Shown here one piece after another: positions 1 to 8,351 of a stretch of DNA of 40,381 bases. Positions within the stretch are counted from its first letter, which is position 1, and every line of letters starts with the position of its first letter. Below the pieces are notes generated by a model. The model was given only the letters and a program-made list of their open reading frames with translations. It searched no databases and was not told where the DNA came from. The DNA comes from Myxococcota bacterium (GTDB lineage: Bacteria > Myxococcota_A > Polyangia > JAAYKL01), in contig JASJCT010000059.1 of the NCBI GenBank assembly GCA_030065855.1, positions 1-40,381 of the forward strand, given 5' to 3'. A program made the translations under genes and the position numbers.

Positions 1-8
1 AAACCCGC

Positions 9-74
9 GTCATTCCCGCGCAGGCGGGAATCCACGTGAAGGGGAGCCTGGATTCCCGCCTGCGCGGGAATGAC
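9..74. repeat. Perfect 26-bp inverted repeat (REP/MITE-like palindrome)
   Basis: Arms 9-34 and 49-74 are exact reverse complements around a 14-nt loop; the arm core is CATTCCCGCGCAGGCGGGAA. A diverged copy lies at 10321-10400. This belongs to the widespread interspersed palindromes that read as 'TPAKAGVQ...SRLRGND' when translated. It could fold into a strong stem-loop in RNA. No transposase accompanies it. Confidence 0.9.
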
Positions 75-744
75 CGTTTTCTTCAATGATTTCAATGTAC
101 ACATGTCGAGTTCCGAGCTGTTTTGGACATCAATGATTTTTATATAGTATCTTTAAAAAATGAAAACTGCCTCCCCTAAATACTTTTTAGCTCATAAAGT
201 TCTTCTAGTCCCTCCTAACATCAATCAGCCATGTATCTATATTTTAATGGTGGTATAAAAATATATAAATAACGATTTTGGGAGCATTTTGCTATACCCG
301 CCTGCTCCTAATGCTCACTTTCTACATAACAGCTTTATATTACACTTTTTGAGAGTAGTACAAGAAAAAAAATATTTTTTTTCAGATATTATCATTTCAG
401 CTTCACAAGCGTCCCAAATATTAATAAAAATCAAAAGATAACAGGCGGTTATTTGGATAAAATGAACAGTTTGAAAATCACCGATGGATTTTTTTTAAAC
501 ATCTCGGTCAGAATTGTGGCCGACGCATCACTCAAACAACGCGCTAAATGGTTGAACACCTTGGGTGACATATCAATGATTTTCGGAGCGGGAAACGCTG
601 AGCTAACAACCGCGGCCACTGCGAGAGAATAGATCTTCGTGACACTATCGACAGTTCCCAAGCCATGTTAGCCTAGGATTTGTCCTGGGTGCTCGAAAAA
701 ATTTTATAAACCGCTTCAAACTGCCCACCCCTGGAAAAGCCGCA
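75..744. other. AT-rich stretch with no supported gene
   Basis: About 670 bases, strongly AT-rich between 120 and 480, including long A and T runs near 360-385. The only notable reading frame is about 70 codons on the minus strand (449-661). It opens with TTG, has no ribosome site and resembles no family I know. I see no RNA gene. It lies downstream of the vWA lipoprotein gene that ends at 745. Confidence 0.5.
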
Positions 745-2871
745 CTATTTTTTAATCAGAGTGCAGCCGAGGGCACGGGCGTGGGCCATGCAGGCGGTTT
801 CTTTGCCCGCTGAGTCGATCACCGGCTCCCCAGGGCAGTTTTCTTCGTAGGCGTCAGTTGGTTTGCACTCATTTTTCTCTTTATCAATATCAAGAGGACA
901 GCAGTGGAGATCGGCAAAGTGGTCCTCTTCCTGAATACAGTCGTAAACCCCGTTGCCGTCGTTGTCTTCGCCGTCATTGCAGGATGCCTCTGTGTTTTCC
1001 TGGCAATTTTCGTCTTGAGAAAAAACCTGCTGAAGACAATGGACCTCGAGCATTTGGCCGCGAACTATTTTCTGTGCTGGTCCAGTGAGCTGTAACGCGT
1101 ATGGGCACGTGGATTTACAATCAATACCTGTTCCGCCACATATTTCACAATCACCGCATCCTTGTCCATTGGCATCGTCATCGGTATCGCTGCAGTCAAT
1201 CATGCCGTCGGCGTCGTTATCCCACCCATCATCGCATGCGACATCGTTGTTCTCCTCTTTTGTCTCGCAGTAATACCAACCAACTTCAGAGGTATTCTTG
1301 TACATCTCCTGGGCATCGCTGCACTTAATCGGCGCCAGGAGCTTGGGCACGCGGCAGAAGTGTCGAGTGACCGTGCCAGAGCCATTTGGATTGTCCACGG
1401 TTTCTGTTGCAACTTGATTTGCCGGCACGTCCAATGCTTCGGGGCATCCTTCTTCGGCCCCTGGCATGCGATCGTAAACAGCGATCACATCGCACTTGGC
1501 CTTGCCGCAATTTTCGCAATCTGAGTCGTCTTGGTCGTCCTCTTCCCGGGTCCATTCGAGCCGTTTTGCATAACACTGAGGCTGCATATTCTTGGCGATC
1601 ACCTGGGCAATATCCCGCATCGCAGGGCTCCAATCCTCGTTGCAAATCGAGTAGACATATCCGTTTTTGGCAAACTTTTTGGCCAGTTGTACGTAGCGTC
1701 TACCGGGCCTGGCTTCGGTTACCAGCTCTGCTTCGTCGCCCTCTCCGACCTCTCGAGTGCAGGCGGGCTCGAAGTGGGTGGTCTCTGGTACACCTGTTTG
1801 GATGAGCTTGAGCTGCATTTTTTCGTGGTCCAGGCACGCGTCGATATCGCTCCCTTGGCCTTGACACACATCATCCAAGGGAACGCCTACAATCGCCGCA
1901 AAGACTACAGCTTTGGGCTCGTCATCTTTGAATTTTACGAATTTATCCCAATATACGTTGGGCTCGAAAAGATAGTCTGTTTCATTATCCTCTGGGTAAT
2001 TACAGGCGACGTTGAGCAGTCCATTGGTACCACTGGTACCACTTTCCCATTCCTGTGTGGTATACAATCCGGGATCCCTGACCGAACAATCCTCTTCATC
2101 ACTCACGGTGAGAATGGCCAAGAGGTGGGTCTCTTTTAGGAATCCACCCTCTCCACTGCCCTGACCTTTCCTAGAGAGGGCGCGCACCGCAGCTTGGAGC
2201 TGCTGTTCGACACCACATCCCTCGGTGTCCAACTGGCTCATGCAGGCCACCTGGGTAGCGAGATCATTGTTGGCATTATCTTTTGATGTCTCGGCAAAGT
2301 CATCGTCCGAATTGAGCCCAGGACAATCGACCGCAGATGGATTCTGTGAACTGACGCAGACCTCATTGTCGCAGGAAAAACCGGCAGGACACTGATCGCC
2401 GTCGGATTCGCACGCGATTACGCCGCTCTTGACGTCGACACTTTCCGGCATCTTGGTCAAAAACTTTCCGTCATCCCCATCGCCCTCACAGCCCTTGGGA
2501 ACAAAATAATCCGGTGCGTCATCAACATGACCATCGTCGCCGTACTGCAGGCCCATGTCCGAGGACACGATCGCCACTCGCATATTCTCCACTGCTGGGA
2601 ATGGCCACTCCGGGCCAATGATGGGCTTGGCGAGCGCATTTATTAACGTGAAAAATCCCGTGGCCAGAATGTTTTGCTCCTGTTCCATGGAAAGGGAGTT
2701 GTCCACAACCACGAGCAAATCCACCCCATCAAATCCTACGGCAAGATCCTTGGTAACGCCTACCTCGATCGGCACTGGACACTGGGGTGCTGGGGGCCGA
2801 TCGATGCAGCCCAGGGCAAGGATTGTCACAGCAATCGCGGCAACAAGCGCACTTCGGGTGTTTCGTCTCAT
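745..2871 (-). CDS. vWA-like lipoprotein with DNDxDG motifs
   Basis: Predicted exported lipoprotein of 708 aa. The start is the ATG at 2871, because GGAGGAA lies 5 nt upstream; an in-frame TTG at 2883 lies ahead of that ribosome site. A hydrophobic signal ends in LALGC (Cys22). Residues 52-62 read LLVVVDNSLSM, a MIDAS-like DxSxS signature (Asp57) typical of von Willebrand A domains that bind a divalent metal and a protein ligand. The rest is rich in cysteine and acidic residues. The C-terminal third carries two CxDGxDNDxDGxxDC-type motifs, a calcium-loop style common in myxobacterial surface proteins. The ligand is unknown. It is divergent from ligA across about 245 bp. The vWA call is by motif only; the cysteine-rich part is unassigned. 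Confidence 0.82.
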   Translation of the reverse strand: MRRNTRSALVAAIAVTILALGCIDRPPAPQCPVPIEVGVTKDLAVGFDGVDLLVVVDNSLSMEQEQNILATGFFTLINALAKPIIGPEWPFPAVENMRVAIVSSDMGLQYGDDGHVDDAPDYFVPKGCEGDGDDGKFLTKMPESVDVKSGVIACESDGDQCPAGFSCDNEVCVSSQNPSAVDCPGLNSDDDFAETSKDNANNDLATQVACMSQLDTEGCGVEQQLQAAVRALSRKGQGSGEGGFLKETHLLAILTVSDEEDCSVRDPGLYTTQEWESGTSGTNGLLNVACNYPEDNETDYLFEPNVYWDKFVKFKDDEPKAVVFAAIVGVPLDDVCQGQGSDIDACLDHEKMQLKLIQTGVPETTHFEPACTREVGEGDEAELVTEARPGRRYVQLAKKFAKNGYVYSICNEDWSPAMRDIAQVIAKNMQPQCYAKRLEWTREEDDQDDSDCENCGKAKCDVIAVYDRMPGAEEGCPEALDVPANQVATETVDNPNGSGTVTRHFCRVPKLLAPIKCSDAQEMYKNTSEVGWYYCETKEENNDVACDDGWDNDADGMIDCSDTDDDANGQGCGDCEICGGTGIDCKSTCPYALQLTGPAQKIVRGQMLEVHCLQQVFSQDENCQENTEASCNDGEDNDGNGVYDCIQEEDHFADLHCCPLDIDKEKNECKPTDAYEENCPGEPVIDSAGKETACMAHARALGCTLIKK

Positions 2872-2926
2872 TTCTTCCTCCAAAACAAAGAGCCGACAAA
2901 CTACAACATGATTTTTATAATATCGT

Positions 2927-2939
2927 TTATGTTACATAA
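2927..2939. promoter_or_regulatory. 13-bp palindrome in divergent promoter region
   Basis: TTATGTTACATAA is two perfect 6-bp arms around one base. It sits in the AT-rich space between the divergent vWA lipoprotein gene and ligA, about 55 bp upstream of the lipoprotein start, where an operator would be expected. It may be chance in AT-rich DNA. Confidence 0.25.
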
Positions 2940-3116
2940 TATTTTAATTCACTAATGATTCAATTCATTGGTAACAATCTTTTCTGGACAGGCACTCACT
3001 CCTGAAATTAACAGACGCAGTGTCCATGCATTTGGGGAAATTATTTTTATCCGACGTCAGTCTATTGAAAAAACCAGTACTATTTGATTCGATCAATTTA
3101 CTGTATGCTGCCAGGC

Positions 3117-5162
3117 ATGGACGACACCATCGAAACACTCAAAGCGCGCTATGCAGAACTGATAGCAGAAATACGCCGGCACGATTATCTGTACTATGTT
3201 GAAGATGCACCTGAGATCAGTGATCGGGCTTATGATAGGCTGTTTCAGGAACTCAAACAGATCGAGGCGCATCATCCCGCTCTGAAGCGCTCAGATTCTC
3301 CCACCGAACGGATTGGGGCACCTCCCAAGGACGGCTTTGTTCGCGTGCGACGCGCACAGCGCATGTATAGCCTCGACAATACCTACAATGAAGACGAAAT
3401 TAACGAATTCATGGCTAGGATTCGCACCAATACCAGTGGCAAAGACCCGGCATATGTGGTGGAGCCAAAGCTGGATGGGGCGTCGATTGAGCTGACGTAT
3501 CAACAAGGACAGCTCGTGTTGGCAGCTACCCGCGGGGACGGGGCGGTCGGAGAAGACGTGACCGCAGGAATTCGCACCATTCGGTCATTGCCCCTCGGCA
3601 TTGATGAAGTGGATGACATCATCGTCCGCGGCGAAGTGTTTATCAATCGAGCAGATCTACAGGCGGTCAACCAGGAACGGGCCGCGGACGGCGCTGCCCT
3701 GTTCGCCAATCCGCGGAATGCAGCGTCTGGATCGCTCCGGCTGCTGGACCCAAGCGCAACGGCAAGGCGCCCCTTGCGGATCTTCCTCTATGAACTCGTG
3801 CAGGCGCCATCCCTACCGCTTACCCACTGGGCGTGCCTCAAACGGCTGCGCGATCTGGGACTGCCAACCCATCGCCTCGAGCGTCGCTGCGAGACCCCCG
3901 GCGAGGTAATGACAGCCATTCGCAGTTTCTCGGCCATGCGCCAGGACCTGCCTTATGATGTGGACGGGGTCGTCATCAAAGTAGACGCCCTGGACGTGCG
4001 CCATCAATTGGGCCACACAGCCCGATTCCCCAGGTGGGCGGTGGCGTATAAATTCGAATCTGAGCGTGCTCAGACCCTGGTTTTGGGTATCACCGTCCAG
4101 GTGGGCAGGACAGGTACATTGACACCAGTCGCCGAGCTCAAGCCGGTTGAGCTCGCCGGAACCACCGTGTCGCGCGCTTCTCTGCACAATGAGGACGAAA
4201 TTAAATCCAGAGATATTCGGGTCGGGGACACGGTCTTTGTCGAAAAAGCAGGCGACATCATTCCCCAGGTGGTGGGCGTCATTGCGGCAGAGACCGAAAA
4301 CCGGGGTGATCCGTTTTCAATGCCCCGGGTTTGTCCGGTGTGCGGGGCGCCCACCTCCCGACGAGAGGGTCAGGCGCGCTGGCAGTGTACAAATCAGCTC
4401 GCCTGCCCGGGGCAACTCAAAGCATCCATTACACATTTTGCCCGGCGCGCTGCCATGGACATCGAGCACTTGGGTCCGGCGATTGTCAATCAGCTCGTCG
4501 ATAAAGGACTCGTAAAAGATCCAGCGGATCTCTTCACTTTGACAGTGGACGCAGTGGCAGGGCTCGACCGCATGGCAGAGAAAAGTGCGACAAACCTTAT
4601 CGATGCTATCCAAGCGAGTCGAAGTCGGACGTTAGATCGGGTATTGAACGGCTTGGGCATTCCCCTCGTTGGCGAAGTGGCGGCAAAAAAGCTCGCAAAG
4701 CGGTATGGCTCCCTTGCTGAATTTGCCACACAAGAACCAGATGTCGAGTGCGACGAACTCGCCGACATTGAAGGTATCGGACCCAAGATCGCCTGTTCAG
4801 TGCGCGACACCTTGGCAGATACGCGGTTTATGGCAGTGGTCCACAAGCTACTCGACCTCAATATCGCTACAGTCACATCGTATGACCCACGCGAGATGCA
4901 GCAAACCGGTCCTCTCGCTGGGGCGTCGTTTTGCGTCACCGGAAAACTCAGCCAACCCCGACAGGCCTTTCACGACGCGATCAGAGCAGCAGGTGGGGAT
5001 GTGCACACAACTGTCAAAAAGGGCACCCATTACTTGGTCGTCGGTGATGCAGTCGGAAAAGCAAAAATCGAAAGGGCCAAAAAAATGGGCACTAAAATCA
5101 TAGATGAGCGCGAACTTGCAGATCTCATCAACGAGGGAGGTACCAGGGATAGCCAGGGCTGA
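3117..5162 (+). CDS. ligA: NAD-dependent DNA ligase LigA
   Basis: Seals nicks in duplex DNA during replication and repair, using NAD+ as AMP donor; cytoplasmic and normally essential. The 681-aa product matches the usual length (E. coli 671). Seen in order: N-terminal Ia region with HDYLYY and DRAYDRL, the adenylation motif KLDG with the nucleophile Lys118, the OB fold, a four-cysteine zinc finger (Cys406, 409, 424, 430, spaced as in E. coli), helix-hairpin-helix repeats including DIEGIGPKIA, and a C-terminal BRCT domain from about residue 600. Start choice: MDDTIETLK at 3117 fits family N-termini. ATG at 3105 and TTG at 3084 are possible, and no strong ribosome site decides. The next gene follows after 98 bp on the same strand. 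Confidence 0.98.
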   Translation: MDDTIETLKARYAELIAEIRRHDYLYYVEDAPEISDRAYDRLFQELKQIEAHHPALKRSDSPTERIGAPPKDGFVRVRRAQRMYSLDNTYNEDEINEFMARIRTNTSGKDPAYVVEPKLDGASIELTYQQGQLVLAATRGDGAVGEDVTAGIRTIRSLPLGIDEVDDIIVRGEVFINRADLQAVNQERAADGAALFANPRNAASGSLRLLDPSATARRPLRIFLYELVQAPSLPLTHWACLKRLRDLGLPTHRLERRCETPGEVMTAIRSFSAMRQDLPYDVDGVVIKVDALDVRHQLGHTARFPRWAVAYKFESERAQTLVLGITVQVGRTGTLTPVAELKPVELAGTTVSRASLHNEDEIKSRDIRVGDTVFVEKAGDIIPQVVGVIAAETENRGDPFSMPRVCPVCGAPTSRREGQARWQCTNQLACPGQLKASITHFARRAAMDIEHLGPAIVNQLVDKGLVKDPADLFTLTVDAVAGLDRMAEKSATNLIDAIQASRSRTLDRVLNGLGIPLVGEVAAKKLAKRYGSLAEFATQEPDVECDELADIEGIGPKIACSVRDTLADTRFMAVVHKLLDLNIATVTSYDPREMQQTGPLAGASFCVTGKLSQPRQAFHDAIRAAGGDVHTTVKKGTHYLVVGDAVGKAKIERAKKMGTKIIDERELADLINEGGTRDSQG

Positions 5163-5260
5163 GCCAAAGCAGGCCGTCCGCGTGCCACATTCGCCAGGTG
5201 CTTGAGCAGCGGCCTAAGGCGAGGTATCGTGCGCCCGTATTGTGAAAGGAGTGAACCGCC

Positions 5261-6001
5261 ATGAAGAAACTTGAGCATAAAACGGCCATTATTACCGGCG
5301 CGGCAGCCGGCATTGGCGAGGCCACAGCCCGCCTATTCGCTGCTGAGGGCGCGCGGCTGATGCTCTGCGATGTTGCTAAAGACACGCTCGAAGCTGTTGC
5401 AGCGGCCATTCGATCAGAGGGGGGCGAAGCAATCGCGACCCAGTGCGATGTATCCAGCGAAGACGATGTAAAAAGCATGATCAAGGCGACAATGGATGCC
5501 TATGGAAAGATTCATGTACTGATTAACAACGCGGGCATTACCAAGGACACCCTCACCCCTCGTATGAGCGTCGAGGCCTGGGACCTGGTGATGGACATCA
5601 ACCTTAAAGGGACATTTCTATGCGCCAAATACGCCCTCGCAAAGATGGAAAAAGGCGGCAAGGTGGTCAATACCGCGTCGATTTCCACCAGGGGCAATAT
5701 CGGTCAATCCAACTATGCGGCCTCTAAGATGGGGGTCATCGGCCTTACGCGGACCCTGGCCCTTGAATATGCGCGCAAGAAAATATGCGTCAACTGCATT
5801 GCGCCCGGGGCCATTGACACACCCATGCTGGACCAGATACCCGAAAAGATACGCCAATCAATGATCGACAAGATTCCCTTGGGGCAAGCCATTCCACCGC
5901 TTGAGGTAGCCCGGGCCCATCTGTTTTTAGCGTCAGACGAGGCTAATTTCATCACTGGACAAACCCTGTTCGTGGACGGCGGCATGAGCGTCGGGATTTA
6001 A
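5261..6001 (+). CDS. Short-chain dehydrogenase/reductase, FabG-like
   Basis: Cytoplasmic NAD(P)-dependent oxidoreductase of the classical SDR family, 246 aa, the standard length. It has the TGxxxGxG nucleotide-binding loop (Thr12 to Gly19), NNAG at 89-92, and a catalytic set Ser140, Tyr152, Lys156 in SNYAASK. The tail FITGQTLFVDGG is typical of 3-oxoacyl-ACP and acetoacetyl-CoA reductases. The substrate cannot be read from sequence, so fabG is not assigned: no fatty-acid genes adjoin it. AAGGAG upstream of the ATG supports the start. It lies 98 bp after ligA and could be cotranscribed, but the pairing has no obvious functional sense. Confidence 0.93.
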   Translation: MKKLEHKTAIITGAAAGIGEATARLFAAEGARLMLCDVAKDTLEAVAAAIRSEGGEAIATQCDVSSEDDVKSMIKATMDAYGKIHVLINNAGITKDTLTPRMSVEAWDLVMDINLKGTFLCAKYALAKMEKGGKVVNTASISTRGNIGQSNYAASKMGVIGLTRTLALEYARKKICVNCIAPGAIDTPMLDQIPEKIRQSMIDKIPLGQAIPPLEVARAHLFLASDEANFITGQTLFVDGGMSVGI

Positions 6002-6009
6002 TCCATTAC

Positions 6010-7356
6010 CTATGGTGATGCGTCAACGCCGCTGTCGCCAGGATCTTTCAGCGCGAACAGGATGTAGATGGGATCTGTCTGCCCTGGGTTGGGTTCTGAT
6101 TCGCTGACCACGATAATCCGTTTGATGGGCGTAGCGCCGTTGTTGGTAATTTCAAGTCCGTCGGCTCCGTCTGCCGAGTTCTCGCAGTCCGTATCCTCGC
6201 AAGTAAATAGCTCCTGAATGCGCACTTTCCGCTGGGCGAGATGGGATATTTCAACCGTCTCACCCGCGGGTATCTCGACATCAAACCAAATGTCACGCCC
6301 AATTGTACCGCAACCCGATGAAGGGAGCGTCTTGGGAAAGAAGGTGATGCCGTAATGATCCCAAGGCTCGCTGAAGTCAGTCGGGAAGGTGGTTATCGGC
6401 TCCGCGTTGGAACAGATAGTATTCCGACATATGTGATGCTGGTCGCTGGTACTTACAAAGGTGCACATGCCGGAATGATGGCCGCAGGAATCGAAGATCT
6501 GTATCGTTGCATCATCTCCTTCGCAAAAGAAGCTCGTTTCGAGATCTTTCATGCAGCACCCTCTTCTGCGCACTTGTATATCGTTCGAAAGGCTCATACA
6601 GCCCGTGAGCTCCAATGGACAGCAAACGAGGTCTTTATTCCAAGTGCGTGCCTGTTCGCACGCGCTCACTGTGATGTTGGTTTCTGTATCTACACTTGTA
6701 TCAGTTTCTGTACCTGTATCTGTACCTGTATCTGTGTCCGTATCAGTATCAGTATCAGTATCCGTGTCTGTATCTGTGTCTGTGTCTGTGTCTGTATCTG
6801 TGCCGGTATCCGTGTCCCATCCAGTGTCTGTGTCTGTATCTGTATCTGTAGCCGAGCTCGTATCTGTCCCAGTGTCCATATTTGTCTCAGTATCTGAATC
6901 GGCTTCACTTGGTGGCTTAATGATAAACTTAATAGGCGAGACAATCTCCCGGCCAAGCGGGTCTACGATAGCCAGGTCGTATGCTCCCTCATTATTCCTA
7001 GCAGACTCCGGGATTGTGAACGTGGTTGTCAGCTCCCCCTCGCTTTTCCAAATAATATCGGGAAGATCGATCCTGAAGGGGTTCTGCCGCTCCTCAGCCT
7101 GGGTCAAGCTTCCCCTGAACACCTCGTCTACTAGGATAGCTGAGTCGCTCTCGCCACAGGAGACGTTGCGATACATGGCAACGCGAAAATTGTGGCCAGT
7201 GATATTGAGGTGAATTTTTTGTCCAGGCGACCCTTCGCTCGGGTCCAGATCTGATATGGCGGTTCGCCCTTTGCCATCTGAGCAGGTAGATGTTAATAAA
7301 AAATGAAAGCAGATCGCAGTGGTAGCAGCCAGTGCGTGCTTTGTCTTAACGCCCAT
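6010..7356 (-). CDS. Secreted lipoprotein with IPT-like domain and Asp-Thr linker
   Basis: Predicted exported protein of 448 aa with no function I can name. The N-terminus is hydrophobic and ends LLTSTC (Cys25), a weak lipobox. Residues about 35-140 (SDLDPSEGSPGQKIHLNITG) look like an IPT/TIG immunoglobulin fold. A long Asp-Thr repeat (about 155-225) then acts as an acidic spacer. The C-terminal half has many cysteines, and its closing segment (GRDIWFDVEIPAGETVEISH) resembles pre-peptidase C-terminal beta folds found on surface proteins. The start is the ATG at 7356, directly after an in-frame TTG, with no clear ribosome site. It converges on the dehydrogenase gene with 8 nt between them. The linker resembles that of the vWA lipoprotein at 18670-20043. 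Confidence 0.8.
   Translation of the reverse strand: MGVKTKHALAATTAICFHFLLTSTCSDGKGRTAISDLDPSEGSPGQKIHLNITGHNFRVAMYRNVSCGESDSAILVDEVFRGSLTQAEERQNPFRIDLPDIIWKSEGELTTTFTIPESARNNEGAYDLAIVDPLGREIVSPIKFIIKPPSEADSDTETNMDTGTDTSSATDTDTDTDTGWDTDTGTDTDTDTDTDTDTDTDTDTDTDTDTGTDTGTETDTSVDTETNITVSACEQARTWNKDLVCCPLELTGCMSLSNDIQVRRRGCCMKDLETSFFCEGDDATIQIFDSCGHHSGMCTFVSTSDQHHICRNTICSNAEPITTFPTDFSEPWDHYGITFFPKTLPSSGCGTIGRDIWFDVEIPAGETVEISHLAQRKVRIQELFTCEDTDCENSADGADGLEITNNGATPIKRIIVVSESEPNPGQTDPIYILFALKDPGDSGVDASP
6680..6900 (-). repeat. Hexanucleotide-type tandem repeat encoding Asp-Thr
   Basis: Imperfect 6-nt repeat (GATACA/GACACA on the coding strand) within the lipoprotein gene. Because the unit is two codons, loss or gain of units alters linker length without shifting frame. 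The opposite strand gives a long but false Val-Ser reading frame. Confidence 0.85.
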
Positions 7357-7428
7357 CAAATTGATTTTAGCATCAAAATGCCTACAACGTGTTGTATTTT
7401 TTGATGTTGGGGAGGCCAGCCAGCGGGG

Positions 7429-8073
7429 TTATTTTTTGGCGGTCATGGTTCGGTATCGGTTTCCCTCAGGGCCTTCGATCCACCTTTTCAGGTATTTTGG
7501 CAGGCCGATGAGCGCGCCTTCCAGATCCTTTTCGAGCCTGTCCCCTAAGAACGCGACGATTCCTGCAGGAACTTGTACGGCAATGCCGTAACCCACCAGG
7601 GTGCGGCCGTCCTTTTGCGGGAACAAACGCCAATAGCCGCTGGTTTTTTCAATGTCGTGGGGGCGATCGGGCACGAGGTTGAATGCCACTTTCTTATCGC
7701 TCGTATCTGACACCACATCCAAGCAGTATCCGATACTTAGGATTTTATACCCGAGTTCCATCCGTATCAGCGCCCGATCTCCTTTTCGCGCCAGCTCCTC
7801 GGCTTTCACTGTTCTGGGAAATATCCTTGGATAGGCATTCCAATCGCTAAGTGCTTTCCAGATGACAGGGGCTGGGGCATCGATGATCGCCCAGCCTGTA
7901 CCAGCGTAAAAACCGTTTTTTCGCGAATTTGAGAGGGGTTTTTTGACTGTTTTACCGGCTTGGAGGCGCGCAATCTCCTCGGTGGTAAAGCTGAACCCGT
8001 ACACATCGCCGGCGGCAATCAATAGGATGAGGGTCATAGTAGACGCGATAAGTGGAAGTCGATAGGAGGTCAT
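7429..8073 (-). CDS. Exported SRPBCC (START-like) family protein
   Basis: 214-aa protein with a hydrophobic signal segment (residues about 6-26, LPLIASTMTLILLIAAGDVYG), so probably periplasmic. The body fits the SRPBCC/polyketide-cyclase helix-grip fold, which encloses a hydrophobic ligand such as a lipid: GWAIIDAPAPVIWKALSDWNAYPRIF is the typical opening strand and helix, and the C-terminal long helix is DRLEKDLEGALIGLPKYLKRWIEG. Exported members are known in deltaproteobacteria but their ligands are mostly unknown. The ATG at 8073 has only a weak AGAGTG upstream. It is divergent from the pseudokinase gene over about 280 bp, a region that must hold both promoters. Confidence 0.82.
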   Translation of the reverse strand: MTSYRLPLIASTMTLILLIAAGDVYGFSFTTEEIARLQAGKTVKKPLSNSRKNGFYAGTGWAIIDAPAPVIWKALSDWNAYPRIFPRTVKAEELARKGDRALIRMELGYKILSIGYCLDVVSDTSDKKVAFNLVPDRPHDIEKTSGYWRLFPQKDGRTLVGYGIAVQVPAGIVAFLGDRLEKDLEGALIGLPKYLKRWIEGPEGNRYRTMTAKK

Positions 8074-8351
8074 TGTATCACTCTTTTTATCCCTTCAATC
8101 GTTCCATCCTTCAGACCTTAATCGCAGACAAATAATTCTATTTCCGATAAATTACACTGCAAATTGTATTCCAGAGAAAATAAAATTTTATACGACCTGA
8201 TAGCAGCGCGCAAAAAACATTAATTCGCTTGTGTTTAAGAATAGTTATCTAACATTGCAACAGTTATATCGACGTTCCGGCGCTTGCCAACTACTGCTGC
8301 GTCAGCTAAAAAATGAGGTATCCGCACCACAGGGTGCCGTAGGGTGAGGTG

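Noticed and set aside
449..661. 70-codon minus-strand frame in the AT-rich left end
   Set aside because: TTG start, no ribosome site, no recognisable family or composition of a real gene.
6551..7213. Long plus-strand frame rich in Val-Ser repeats
   Set aside because: It is the antisense reading of the Asp-Thr repeat tract; the minus-strand gene has the signal peptide and domain structure.
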